A stretch of DNA of 14,112 nucleotides from assembly GCA_020859745.1 (NCBI GenBank), contig JAJBVQ010000109.1, forward strand, positions 1 to 14,112, written 5' to 3'. Below, piece after piece: positions 1-7,210 of the stretch. The stretch is from Rikenellaceae bacterium (GTDB lineage: Bacteria > Bacteroidota > Bacteroidia > Bacteroidales > Rikenellaceae). A program made the position numbers and the translations under genes. Every line of letters starts with the position of its first letter. The stretch's first letter is position 1. The notes under the pieces were generated by a model, which was not told the DNA's origin, searched no databases, and worked only from the letters and a program-made list of their open reading frames with translations.

Positions 1-32
1 TATGTATACTTGTAGATATATATTAAACATAA

Positions 33-941
33 ATGAATATGGAACTTAGTAAAATATACTTTTGTTCGGCTGTTTTGTTGTCACTTTGCTTAGGTGCTGT
101 AGCCCAGGATCATGCCGTTACCGAAAAAATCACGCTTTTTGAGGGGCGGACGATTGAGAACGTCGAGTTATCGGGCGACTTCGAGATTGAAATACGCCAG
201 GGAACGCCGAACGGGGTCGTGCTGGAGGTTCCGCAGGGAATCCCTGTCGATACGACACTCTATTCGGGGCGTGACGGACTATATTGGTTGAAACAAGCAC
301 AAGCACGAACCGGTGACTTTCAAGACACCGTGCAGTGTACTCTTGCGGAAGGGGTGCTTCGTCTGAACAATTTGCGTCCGAAGGTCTCCCTGTCCAGAGG
401 AGGTATGAACCTTACCTGGGGACCCGGGCCTCAGAGCAAGGCGGTGGTCACGATCAGTGACCTTGAAAAATTGAAAACTTACGGCGGGGGAACTTTACGT
501 TTGACCGGTCAGGCACGGCCGGCAGTGGCCCGGCTCAGCGTAGATAATCAGGCGACATTGACCGGGAGCGATCTTACGGCTGCGAAAGAATTGAAAATTA
601 CGGTCTTTAATGGTGGAAAAATCGAAGGAACTATATCCGATGTCCCTCATGTCGATGTGAAGGCTTTTCAGGGTGGTCAGGCCGACCTTTCAATCGATGG
701 AGTGGGATATCTGGATATGTCTTATGTGGACGGTGGGGCTGTTCGGGTGCGCGGGTCGGTCGATTCGCTGGTTGCCCGGACATACAAAGGAGCGGTGGAT
801 GTCGAAAACTTACGGGTAGGCAAGCTCGTTCAGCTGGAGGTTAAGGTGCAGGAAAAAGGCGACCTGTCGGAGTGGCTGAAAAAAGAGGGATATATCATCG
901 AGAAGAACGGGAACAGCACCGTTATCCGAAAAGCCAAATAA
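33..941 (+). CDS. secreted GIN-domain (DUF2807-like) adhesin-type protein
   Basis: 302 residues. An N-terminal signal peptide is visible (hydrophobic stretch about residues 9-24, then AVA-Q, cleavage near residue 24), so the protein is exported. The rest has few cysteines and is a series of short beta-strand repeats rich in Gly, Asp and Val. It begins with a segment typical of Bacteroidetes head-GIN/DUF2807 proteins (the ENVELSGDFEIEIRQG region, about residues 43-58) and continues as a repetitive beta-helix-like tract to about residue 260. GIN-domain proteins are thought to be surface or periplasmic adhesion-type factors; no enzymatic residues are visible. Two in-frame ATGs (33 and 39) are possible. 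A near-consensus promoter box TATACTTG lies at 5-12, only about 20 bases upstream, which suits a short leader. Monocistronic, followed by a terminator at 963-997. The family call is by resemblance only. Confidence 0.8.
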   Translation: MNMELSKIYFCSAVLLSLCLGAVAQDHAVTEKITLFEGRTIENVELSGDFEIEIRQGTPNGVVLEVPQGIPVDTTLYSGRDGLYWLKQAQARTGDFQDTVQCTLAEGVLRLNNLRPKVSLSRGGMNLTWGPGPQSKAVVTISDLEKLKTYGGGTLRLTGQARPAVARLSVDNQATLTGSDLTAAKELKITVFNGGKIEGTISDVPHVDVKAFQGGQADLSIDGVGYLDMSYVDGGAVRVRGSVDSLVARTYKGAVDVENLRVGKLVQLEVKVQEKGDLSEWLKKEGYIIEKNGNSTVIRKAK

Positions 942-962
942 GACCAGGTGTGTAGAGATGCA

Positions 963-997
963 AAAAAGGACTTACGGCGGATGCTGTAAGTCCTTTT
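963..997. terminator. bidirectional intrinsic terminator between the GIN gene and the tRNA
   Basis: The stem GGACTTAC (968-975) pairs with GTAAGTCC (986-993), loop about 10 nt. It is flanked by an A-run at 962-967 and TTTT at 994-997, so it can terminate transcripts from the plus-strand gene ending at 941 and from the minus-strand tRNA whose 3' end is at 1007. Confidence 0.8.
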
Positions 998-1006
998 GTC
1001 AAGGAG

Positions 1007-1081
1007 TGGGCCCAGCTGGGCTTGAACCAGCGACCCCCTGATTATGAGTCAGGTGCTACTAACCAACTGAGCTATAGGCCC
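1007..1081 (-). tRNA. tRNA with CAU anticodon (probably tRNA-Ile2, possibly elongator tRNA-Met)
   Basis: The minus strand folds into a full cloverleaf of 75 nt: acceptor GGGCCTA/TGGGCCC, D arm starting GCTC, anticodon stem CCTGA/TCAGG enclosing loop CTCATAA (anticodon CAT), variable loop GGGTC, T arm GCTGG/CCAGC with loop TTCAAGC, discriminator A. No CCA is encoded. The T arm and variable region (GTCGCTGGTTCAA) resemble the minor isoleucine tRNA, whose C34 is converted to lysidine by TilS, more than elongator Met. This cannot be settled by eye. It is not an initiator tRNA, because the first acceptor pair is G-C. The D arm has a C13/U22 mismatch and a long loop. Transcription starts from the minus half of the divergent promoter at 1124-1155. 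Confidence 0.93.
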
Positions 1082-1107
1082 TTCTCTGTGATCCCGCGAA
1101 ACCGGGG

Positions 1108-1139
1108 TTTGAGAATGTGTGTGCAAAAGTATACTTTTA
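1108..1139 (+). promoter_or_regulatory. Bacteroidetes-type promoter for the HAD phosphatase
   Basis: TTTG (1108-1111), a 20-base spacer and TACTTTTA (1132-1139, 7 of 8 to TAnnTTTG counting the free positions). The predicted start is near 1145, about 25 bases before the ATG at 1171. The -7 box abuts that of the divergent tRNA promoter, and together they form the palindrome AAAAGTATACTTTT (1125-1138). Confidence 0.65.
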
Positions 1140-1155
1140 CGTGGGAATATCCAAA
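1124..1155 (-). promoter_or_regulatory. Bacteroidetes-type promoter for the CAU tRNA
   Basis: Reading the minus strand, TTTG (1155-1152), a 20-base spacer and TACTTTTG (1131-1124) match the TTTG-N19/20-TAnnTTTG consensus of the Bacteroidetes primary sigma factor. The start would fall near 1117, giving a 5' leader of about 35 nt that RNase P would remove. It shares its core with the oppositely oriented promoter at 1108-1139. Confidence 0.7.
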
Positions 1156-1170
1156 TAACCGTGCCTTGCC

Positions 1171-1824
1171 ATGCAACTGAAACCCGCCATCGCCACCGGA
1201 ATCCGCAACATTATTTTCGACTTCGGAGGCGTTCTGCTCGACATCGACATCCGGCTTACCGTCGACGCTTTCCGGCGTCTGGGCCTGAGCGGCCTGCAAT
1301 CCGCCGAGATACACCCGCAAAATGCCGGGGTGTTCCTGCAACTGGAGCTGGGGAATATCAGCGAAGAGGAGTTTATCCGGACCCTGCAAAGTTACGTTCC
1401 TGCCGGATATCCGGTGCCGACCCCCGAGCAAATAATGGACGCCTGGAACGCTCTGCTCCTGGCTTATGACTGGCGGCGGTTCGAGCTGCTCGACCGCCTG
1501 CGCGAAAGCGGATACCGGGTATTCCTGCTCAGCAATACCAACCTGCCTCACCGGCAGTTCTTCATCGACCGGTTTGACCGCGGAAATCCCGCGGGCCGGA
1601 AATTTGAAAGTTATTTCGACCGGTGCTTTTATTCCGACGCCATGCACCTGCGCAAGCCCGATCCGGAGATCTATCTTGTCGCCTTGCAGGAAGCGGGCCT
1701 CAAAGCGGGCGAAACCTTGTTTGTCGACGACAACAAGCCCAACACGGACGCCGCTTCGGAATTGGGCATTCACACCGTCCATCTGCTTCCCCCGATGACC
1801 GTTTTCGATTTATTCGAGGCATAG
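1171..1824 (+). CDS. HAD-superfamily phosphatase, subfamily IA (YihX-like)
   Basis: 217 residues, the usual size for a YihX-type cytosolic HAD phosphatase. HAD motif I is IIFDFGGVLLD with nucleophile Asp17; motif II is LLSNTN with Ser121; motif III is Lys162 in HLRKPDPEIY; motif IV is the acidic pair Asp186-Asp187 in LFVDDNKPN. The helical cap insert lies between motifs I and II (about residues 25-100), as in the C1-cap IA group. Known members hydrolyse small phosphate esters such as sugar phosphates and FMN; the substrate here cannot be read from sequence. The ATG at 1171 is chosen because it directly precedes the conserved N-terminus and sits about 25 bases from the predicted transcription start. 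The next gene begins 53 bases after its stop and may be partly co-transcribed. Confidence 0.88.
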   Translation: MQLKPAIATGIRNIIFDFGGVLLDIDIRLTVDAFRRLGLSGLQSAEIHPQNAGVFLQLELGNISEEEFIRTLQSYVPAGYPVPTPEQIMDAWNALLLAYDWRRFELLDRLRESGYRVFLLSNTNLPHRQFFIDRFDRGNPAGRKFESYFDRCFYSDAMHLRKPDPEIYLVALQEAGLKAGETLFVDDNKPNTDAASELGIHTVHLLPPMTVFDLFEA

Positions 1825-1849
1825 CGTGACAAAGAGGGGCATAAATTGT

Positions 1850-1857
1850 TATCTTTA
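1850..1857 (+). promoter_or_regulatory. possible -7 promoter box upstream of the large secreted protein
   Basis: TATCTTTA matches TAnnTTTG except for the last base and lies 20 bases before the ATG at 1878. No convincing TTTG box is seen at the right spacing, so the gene may also depend on read-through from the HAD gene. Confidence 0.35.
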
Positions 1858-1877
1858 TAGATAATTCCCCATGCGCT

Positions 1878-3785
1878 ATGAATAAGAAATTGTTCCTGCT
1901 TTTCATGCCGATCGTGGCGGGCGTTTCGGCAGGGCTGTCGAGTGCCGCCTCCCCCGCACGCGTTCCGGATGCTTTCCGGGGTAACTGGATCGACACGACG
2001 ACCAATCTTTGGGCTTTGAGTCTCTGGAACGATTTTGCCGTGGCCGACGCTTCGTTTTGGGACTATGCCAAATGGCAGGGGGCCGGGGAGAGGGCGCATG
2101 CTGTCCTGACCCGGGCAGACGGTGAAAAACGCGATCTCCGGTTCGAGTTGCTGAACGACAGCACGCTGGTCATGCGGGAAGGTAAGGCGCGGAGTATCCT
2201 GCTGCGGGAGAGCGTGACGACTGCCGGGAGGCCGTTTACGGCAGCCGGGAGGGATACCTCCTCGTTCCGCTCTGCACCTTGGGTGAACGACAGTATTTAC
2301 GTCGAAGGCTTTATCACGGGTTACAAACCCGGCGATGCCGTTTATCATTATTGGTTGGCCGAGCTGTTCGGGTTCGAGGCTCCGAATACACCGATGAACA
2401 CCGACTCGCTGGGCCGTTTCCGGGCCGCCATTCCCGCTACCCACGACCAGCTGCACGTGATCGGGACAGACGTTGCGGCGGGACCGGGTAGCCGGATTTT
2501 CATCGGTTACAGCAGCGAAGGGGAACGTCACCTGTTCATGGGCGACAACGCCCGGGTCAACCAGGAGCTCGACGGGCACCGGGCATTCCGGATCGTGCGG
2601 CAGTACTTGCCGGACGTCGATTTCAAAGAGCGGGTCAGCGACCCGATGAGCTGGCGCTTCGCCCGTGTCCTGGCCCGCGACATGGCCCTGGAGGGGATCG
2701 CAGACTATTGCCGCGAACACCGGATGTCGCGCAAAACCCAGCAGTTCTGCAACGCTATCGCTAAACATATTACGATCGCCATGATCGCCCACCTGCCCGC
2801 CGAACATCCAGAACTCGGCTATCCGTTCGCCTATTTTATGCCGGGCGAGGGGATCGACTATTCCGATCCGGAACTGCTCCTGTACCTAAGTAACGGCACG
2901 CTGATCAACCCGTTTTTATACCTGTGGCGATGGTATGATCCACTGTATATGGCCGATCGGGCCGGACTCCGGGGGCGGGATCGGGAGACTTTTCTCCAGG
3001 GGCCGCGTCTCCAATATACCGATCCGGAGCGGCACAAGGAGTTCCTGGGCCGGAAACAACAGGAGCTATCCGCCATTTACCAGTCCATCACTCCGGAAAC
3101 GAGGCTGCAATGGGCTGTTCCTGTGGCCGACAGCATGGTCCCGCAAGGGGGGCTGAACCGGGATATCGCTTTAGCCGAAGGGTTGGCCATGATCTGGTCG
3201 TTTACCGAAGAGCCTGTTTCGGACCAAACTATGCGCCTGATCGACAGCACGCTCGCCGGCTCGCCGTACCTGCGGGACACAGTGCGGGGGCTGAACGAGC
3301 GTTACAGGATACTGGCCCGGCAGAATGCCGCGCTGGAGATACCGATGGGGCAGGTCGACGGCACGTTGGCGCAGCCGGATTCGATCCTTGATGCTATCCT
3401 GAGGCCTTATGGCGGGCAGGTGGTCTACATGGCCATTATAGAGCCGGGGATGCCCGCCACGGACAAGGAGCTGGATCGCCTGCCTGCGATTCTGGACAGT
3501 TTGGCGGATAAGGAGGTGAAGGTCGTTTTCGTCTCGCCGGACGTCCATCCGCACAAATGGCGCAATACGGTTGCGAAGCATAGCTTTACGGGGCCGAATA
3601 CGATCCATTACCGGCTGCCGCTCTGGCAGGTCAACCTGTTGGTGCAAAAATATTTGAGCGGAGATACGAACACGGAATTTTTCCTGCTGTTCGACCGGTC
3701 GGGCCGGATGGCGGCTTCGCCGGTGCCGAAACCGTCGGAAGGGGATAAGTTGCTCGAAAAAATCGACGGGTTACTCGCCCGTTGA
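1878..3785 (+). CDS. large secreted protein with C-terminal, cysteine-free thioredoxin-like domain
   Basis: 635 residues. The N-terminus has Lys residues, a hydrophobic core (about residues 5-19) and a small-residue end (SSAASPA), so it is a signal peptide and the product is periplasmic or cell-surface. Residues about 30-110 look like a beta-sandwich input domain. Residues 110-500 are mainly helical, without a motif I recognise. The last 130 residues (about 503-632) align by eye with TlpA/thioredoxin folds: strand GGQVVYMAII, helix, strand VKVVFVSPD, and strand TEFFLLFDRSGRM. The CxxC is replaced by EPGMPA and the cis-Pro position by Glu-Phe, so it should have no thiol-disulfide activity. The only two Cys visible lie in the middle region (DYCREHR, QQFCNAI). 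The gene converges on uvrC and overlaps it by 15 bases. Function unknown; a binding or scaffold role is inference. Confidence 0.8.
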   Translation: MNKKLFLLFMPIVAGVSAGLSSAASPARVPDAFRGNWIDTTTNLWALSLWNDFAVADASFWDYAKWQGAGERAHAVLTRADGEKRDLRFELLNDSTLVMREGKARSILLRESVTTAGRPFTAAGRDTSSFRSAPWVNDSIYVEGFITGYKPGDAVYHYWLAELFGFEAPNTPMNTDSLGRFRAAIPATHDQLHVIGTDVAAGPGSRIFIGYSSEGERHLFMGDNARVNQELDGHRAFRIVRQYLPDVDFKERVSDPMSWRFARVLARDMALEGIADYCREHRMSRKTQQFCNAIAKHITIAMIAHLPAEHPELGYPFAYFMPGEGIDYSDPELLLYLSNGTLINPFLYLWRWYDPLYMADRAGLRGRDRETFLQGPRLQYTDPERHKEFLGRKQQELSAIYQSITPETRLQWAVPVADSMVPQGGLNRDIALAEGLAMIWSFTEEPVSDQTMRLIDSTLAGSPYLRDTVRGLNERYRILARQNAALEIPMGQVDGTLAQPDSILDAILRPYGGQVVYMAIIEPGMPATDKELDRLPAILDSLADKEVKVVFVSPDVHPHKWRNTVAKHSFTGPNTIHYRLPLWQVNLLVQKYLSGDTNTEFFLLFDRSGRMAASPVPKPSEGDKLLEKIDGLLAR

Positions 3786-5639
3786 GGCTTCGGATGCGGC
3801 GGCTTTTGCCGCCAGATATTCCGACAGGATCGTCGCCCGCTGCGGCCCGATCAGCTCCGCCAGTTCCGGCTCGGGTGTGCGTGCCATGCGCGCCAGCGTC
3901 CGGTACTTTTTCAGCAGCCGGTCAATCGACGTTTTGCCCAGCCCCGGCACGTTCTCCAACTCCGATTTCAGGAAGTTGATCGACCGTTTCTGGCGGTGGA
4001 ACGTGATGCCGAAGCGGTGCGCCTCGTCGCGGATGTGCATCAGGATGCGCAGCGACTCGCCCGTCTTGTCCAGGTAGTGCGGGAACGGGTCGCCGGGAAA
4101 ATAGACCTCCTCCATCCGCTTGGCCAGCCCCCCCACCGACACCTTGCCCCGCAGCCCCAGCTTTTCGAGTGCGGCGAAGGCGAACGAAAGCTGGCCCTTG
4201 CCCCCGTCGATCACGATCAGATCGGGCAGCGGCTGCCCTTCATCCAGCAGGCGGCCGTAACGGCGCGTGAGCACCTCCTCCATCGAGGCGAAGTCGTTGG
4301 CCCCGACCACCGTCTTGATATTGAAATGCCGGTAATCTTTCTTGCTCGGTTTCCCGTCGCGGAATACCACGCACGAGGCCACCGGGTTGGTACCCTGTAT
4401 GTTGGAGTTGTCGAAACACTCGATATACCGCGGTTCGACCGGCAGGTTCAGGTCTTTCTGCATCTTGGCCATAATGCGGTCCGTATGCCTGTCAGGGTCG
4501 GTCTTCTCGATCTGTTTGAACTTTTCGAGCCGCGCCAGTTTGCAGTTTTTCTCGGCCAAACGTAACAATTCGAGTTTATCCCCCCGCTGCGGCACCGTGA
4601 AGCTCACCGTCGGGAAAAGCTCCGCGTCCGGCATCATCGGTACGATCACCTCGCGCGGCAACGGGACTCCCTCCTCCCGGGCCTCCGAAAAGACCTGACC
4701 CAGCGCGAAGGCCAGTAGTTCGTCCGGCGACTCGTCCAACCGGCCCCGCATCTCGAACGTGAACGAGTGAACGACCGCCCCGTGGACGATCCGCATGTGG
4801 TTGCAGAACGAGGCCCCCTCGTCGTTCAGCACATAGACCACCTCCAGGTTGGTCAGCGTGGCGCTGACGATTACCGATCGGCTGCTGTAATTGGACAGTA
4901 ATTCGAGCTTCTCTTTGGCCCGCGCCGCCTGCTCGAAATGCAGTCCTTCGGCCAGTCGCTTCATCTCGGCCGTGAAATACTCCTCGGCCGGCCGCAGGTC
5001 GCCCCGCAGGATATTTTTGGCCCCGGCGATGCTCACGGCGTAGTCCTCCTCGCTCTGGTAACCCACGCACGGCCCTTTGCAGTTGCCGATATGGTATTCG
5101 AGGCAAACGGAATAGGTTCCTTTGGCGATGGCCTGCGGGCTGAGGTTGAGTTTGCAGGTGCGCAGCGGATACAGCCCCCGGATCAGCTCCAGCACCGCCC
5201 GTTGCATAGTCACCGACGAGTATGGCCCGAAGTAGGCGGAGCCGTCTTTGATGACTTTGCGGGTCGAAAAGATCCTCGGGAACGGTTCGTTCCTGACCAC
5301 GATCCACGGATAGCTCTTGCTGTCCTTGAGCAGGATGTTGTACCGGGGTTGCAGCTCCTTGATCAGGTTGTTCTCCAGCAGCAGGGCGTCGGCCTCGCTC
5401 CCGACCACGATGTGCCGCAGGTCGGCGATCTGCCGCACCATCACCTGGACTTTGCGGCTGTGGTCGGCGCGGGAGACGAAATAGGAGCTGACACGCCGCT
5501 TCAGGTTCTTGGCCTTGCCGACGTATATGATGATCCCCTCGGCGTTGAGGAACTGGTAAACGCCGGGATTGTCGGGCAGCAGGGCCACTTTTTCCCGCAC
5601 GCCCTGCTGTATCTTGTCTTCGCTGCTCATCTCTTGCAT
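3771..5639 (-). CDS. uvrC: UvrABC excinuclease subunit C
   Basis: 622 residues from the chosen start, typical of bacterial UvrC, which makes both incisions during nucleotide excision repair after UvrAB damage recognition. All parts are present: the GIY-YIG nuclease (GVY 26-28, YVG 39-41, Arg-rich KNLKRRV) for the 3' cut; four cysteines 162, 179, 187 and 191 spaced as in the UvrC Fe-S cluster; a UVR helix pair that contacts UvrB (about 217-250); the RNase H-like nuclease (DNSN 410-413, DGGKG at 478, DEAH 538-541) for the 5' cut; and a C-terminal helix-hairpin-helix (about 563-598). The open frame continues to 5846, but the first 69 codons are low-complexity and lie before the family start. An in-frame ATG at 5630 is an equally good start, and a TAAATTTG box just upstream (5652-5645) would favour it. 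Confidence 0.96.
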   Translation of the reverse strand: MQEMSSEDKIQQGVREKVALLPDNPGVYQFLNAEGIIIYVGKAKNLKRRVSSYFVSRADHSRKVQVMVRQIADLRHIVVGSEADALLLENNLIKELQPRYNILLKDSKSYPWIVVRNEPFPRIFSTRKVIKDGSAYFGPYSSVTMQRAVLELIRGLYPLRTCKLNLSPQAIAKGTYSVCLEYHIGNCKGPCVGYQSEEDYAVSIAGAKNILRGDLRPAEEYFTAEMKRLAEGLHFEQAARAKEKLELLSNYSSRSVIVSATLTNLEVVYVLNDEGASFCNHMRIVHGAVVHSFTFEMRGRLDESPDELLAFALGQVFSEAREEGVPLPREVIVPMMPDAELFPTVSFTVPQRGDKLELLRLAEKNCKLARLEKFKQIEKTDPDRHTDRIMAKMQKDLNLPVEPRYIECFDNSNIQGTNPVASCVVFRDGKPSKKDYRHFNIKTVVGANDFASMEEVLTRRYGRLLDEGQPLPDLIVIDGGKGQLSFAFAALEKLGLRGKVSVGGLAKRMEEVYFPGDPFPHYLDKTGESLRILMHIRDEAHRFGITFHRQKRSINFLKSELENVPGLGKTSIDRLLKKYRTLARMARTPEPELAELIGPQRATILSEYLAAKAAASEASTGE

Positions 5640-5644
5640 AAACG

Positions 5645-5652
5645 CAAATTTA
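5645..5652 (-). promoter_or_regulatory. possible -7 box for uvrC
   Basis: The minus strand reads TAAATTTG, a full TAnnTTTG match, ending 6 bases before the ATG at 5639. Transcription would begin at about that ATG, giving either a leaderless message or, more naturally, a short leader before the ATG at 5630. No TTTG box was found 19-20 bases upstream. Confidence 0.35.
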
Positions 5653-5810
5653 CCGACTTTTACTATATCCGCCTCCGCTTTTGTCTGCGGTGCGGCCGGA
5701 ACTTTCGTCGGGTCCCCTCTTTCGAAAATTCCGGCCCGGCGATAAATAAGGCCGGGAATGCGGATATTGCCTTTTCGGGCGCGCCCAGGCCCGGGAACGC
5801 CGAAATGTTG

Positions 5811-5818
5811 TATATTTG
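5811..5818 (+). promoter_or_regulatory. -7 promoter box for the candidate structured RNA
   Basis: TATATTTG is a perfect TAnnTTTG match. It points away from uvrC, and no plus-strand gene follows. The expected start is at about 5822-5823. The -33 region is GC-rich with no clear TTTG. Confidence 0.5.
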
Positions 5819-5822
5819 TCCC

Positions 5823-6069
5823 AAAGTACAAAGAAAAGCGTTCCAAACTTACTTTCCCTCAGTCAGGAATCTGGAAAATTCACCGTGCAAGGAGGGAAGT
5901 AACGTAGGCGCTCACGTCTTGTATCTGCTGCGAAAAGCCGCGCGCATACTTCTGCGCCGGGTTTTTCCGTATTCCGATATGGGCGTGGGCTGTCTGCGTT
6001 TACTCACTTGCACAGGCATTCCAGAGCCTCCTGATATGGGTAAACGAACGGGCAGCCTCACGCTTTTTT
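5823..6069 (+). ncRNA. candidate structured small RNA (about 247 nt; 6S-like or Bacteroidales-1-like)
   Basis: A promoter box at 5811-5818, extensive complementarity and a U-tract end define a discrete transcription unit without a credible ORF. Stems seen: a terminal stem pairing AGAAAAGCG (5832-5840) with 6061-6069; TTACTTTCCCTC (5849-5860) with GAGGGAAGTAA (5892-5902); GGCGC (5907-5911) with GCGCC (5954-5958); and a long 3' arm made of GCGTG/CACGC (5983-5987/6059-6063), GCTG/CAGC (5989-5992/6053-6056) and CGTTTAC/GTAAACG (5997-6003/6040-6046), tipped by CAGGC/GCCT. The arm is followed directly by T6 (6064-6069), an intrinsic terminator. The terminal stem and the base of the 3' arm share 6061-6063, so the two folds compete. 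Paired ends and length recall 6S RNA and the Bacteroidales-1 motif, but I cannot confirm either. RNase P, tmRNA and SRP RNA signatures are absent. Confidence 0.55.
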
Positions 6070-6158
6070 CATTCCCCAACCAACAACGGGCCGCCAGGTG
6101 AGGCGGGGGCCCTGTGCAAACGGCCATGAGCAGCATGTACAAAGCCCCTGAAAGCAGA

Positions 6159-6182
6159 AAGGGCTGTGTTTTCACAGCCCTT
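6159..6182 (-). terminator. intrinsic terminator downstream of the SDR gene
   Basis: A 10-bp stem AAGGGCTGTG/CACAGCCCTT with a TTTT (plus) or AAAA (minus) loop, 76 bases past the SDR stop. On the minus strand it is followed by TCTGCTTTC, a weak T-tract. It could also back up the terminator of the plus-strand RNA ending near 6069. The bases between 6070 and 6158 hold a GC-rich inverted repeat (GGGCC...GGGGGCCC, 6089-6112) and nothing else recognised. Confidence 0.6.
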
Positions 6183-6258
6183 GTCGTATCGTTAATCATC
6201 TTGTTGATGCTCTTGGTCGAATGGCGGTGCCGCGGCGCCTGACGGGCGCGGCCGCTTC

Positions 6259-7032
6259 TCAGACGATGCTCGTTCCGCCGTCCACGAGGATATGCTGGCC
6301 CGTCACGTAGCTCGACGCGTCGGACGAAAGATAGATGATCGTGCCGTTCAGTTCCCCCCTGCGCCCCGGTCTTCCGGCCGGCGACAGCATATCGTAGAGC
6401 TTCATGAACTCCTCGTGTTTGAACAGCGTGTTTTCCGTCATCTCGCTCTCGAACAGCCCCGGCCCGATGGAATTCACCGTGACGTTGTCCATCGCGTACG
6501 AAGCCGCCATGCCCGTGGTCAGCCCCCGCACCGCCGCTTTCGATGCGTTGTAGACGTGGCGCGCCAACTGCGGGTTCTTGTCCCCGATCACCGCGTTGAT
6601 CGACGCGACGTTGACGATCCTGCCGTACTTCTGCCGCCGCATGTGCGGCATGATATGCTTGCACATCAGGTACATGCCTTTGACATTGATCGCCATCGCC
6701 CGATCCCACTCCTCCGCCTCCAGTTCCTCGACGGTGCCCGGTACCGCCACCCCCGCGTCGTTCAGCAGGATGTCCGCCTTGCCGAAACGGGCGATCACTG
6801 TATCCACGGCGGCCTTCACGCTCGCCTCGTCCGATACGTCGCAGGCCACCGGGAGGGCCTGCCGCCCAGTCTTTTCGATCTCCGCCGCCAGCGATTCGAG
6901 GCGGTCGAGCCTTCGCGCCAGCAGGGCTACGTCGGCCCCGTATTCGGCGTAAGCGCGGGCCGCATCGGCCCCCAGGCCGCTCGACGCTCCGGTCACGACG
7001 GCCACTTTGCCTGTCAGGTCGAATAAATTCAT
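6259..7032 (-). CDS. SDR-family NAD(P)-dependent oxidoreductase
   Basis: 257 residues, a full-length classical short-chain dehydrogenase/reductase. Cofactor motif TGASSGLG is at residues 14-21; the usual NNAG is NDAG here (91-94). The catalytic tetrad is Asn116, Ser144, Tyr161 and Lys165 (YNASK). The C-terminal VTGQHILVDGGTSIV is the standard last strand and dimer edge. A CDVSD motif (64-68) contacts adenine. The cytosolic enzyme interconverts an alcohol and a ketone. Overall resemblance is to gluconate 5-dehydrogenase and 3-oxoacyl-ACP reductase-like members, but the substrate cannot be read. It stands alone, with a palindrome at 7105-7138 upstream and a terminator downstream. The start is set by the MNLFDLTGKVAVVTG family pattern. 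Confidence 0.92.
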   Translation of the reverse strand: MNLFDLTGKVAVVTGASSGLGADAARAYAEYGADVALLARRLDRLESLAAEIEKTGRQALPVACDVSDEASVKAAVDTVIARFGKADILLNDAGVAVPGTVEELEAEEWDRAMAINVKGMYLMCKHIMPHMRRQKYGRIVNVASINAVIGDKNPQLARHVYNASKAAVRGLTTGMAASYAMDNVTVNSIGPGLFESEMTENTLFKHEEFMKLYDMLSPAGRPGRRGELNGTIIYLSSDASSYVTGQHILVDGGTSIV

Positions 7033-7104
7033 AGTTGTCCGTTTTATGGGTTTGTACGTCTAAAATACGAAAAATCATCAACAACCATGCCTGAAAAAGT
7101 TCCG

Positions 7105-7138
7105 TGGCGGTATCTTCCTTCGAAGGAAGATACCGCCA
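7105..7138. repeat. 34-bp perfect palindrome upstream of the SDR gene
   Basis: 17+17 bp perfect inverted repeat centred on TTCGAA at 7121/7122. On the minus strand it is followed 8 bases later by TTTTT, so it can work as an intrinsic terminator for minus-strand transcription entering from the small ORFs (7303-7648). It could instead be an operator, lying 73-106 bp upstream of the SDR start codon. Confidence 0.7.
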
Positions 7139-7147
7139 TGGTCGTCC

Positions 7148-7177
7148 GGCACGGCCGGTCGGAAACCGGCCTGTGCC
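7148..7177. repeat. strong GC hairpin
   Basis: GGCAC-GGCCGGT (7148-7159) pairs with ACCGGCC-T-GTGCC (7165-7177): 12 bp with one bulged T and loop CGGAA. A weaker hairpin CGGAGG/CCTCCG follows at 7181-7199. Confidence 0.65.
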
Positions 7178-7210
7178 CTGCGGAGGTTGGCCGCCTCCGG
7201 CGAATAAGAA

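Noticed and set aside
5640..5846. 69-codon N-terminal extension of uvrC
   Set aside because: The extension precedes the family start, has unnatural composition, and a promoter-like box (5645-5652) lies inside it.
4938..6101. 387-codon plus-strand open frame opposite uvrC
   Set aside because: It is antisense to the conserved uvrC codons and runs into the structured RNA; its translation has no family features. High GC makes long shadow frames common here.
5823..6182. RNase P RNA, tmRNA or SRP RNA at the candidate ncRNA locus
   Set aside because: Length was suggestive, but the conserved RNase P core, the tmRNA tRNA-like ends and the SRP GGAAG-AGCA loop are absent on both strands.
6292..7026. 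244-codon plus-strand frame opposite the SDR gene
   Set aside because: Antisense shadow of a clearly conserved SDR with all catalytic residues.
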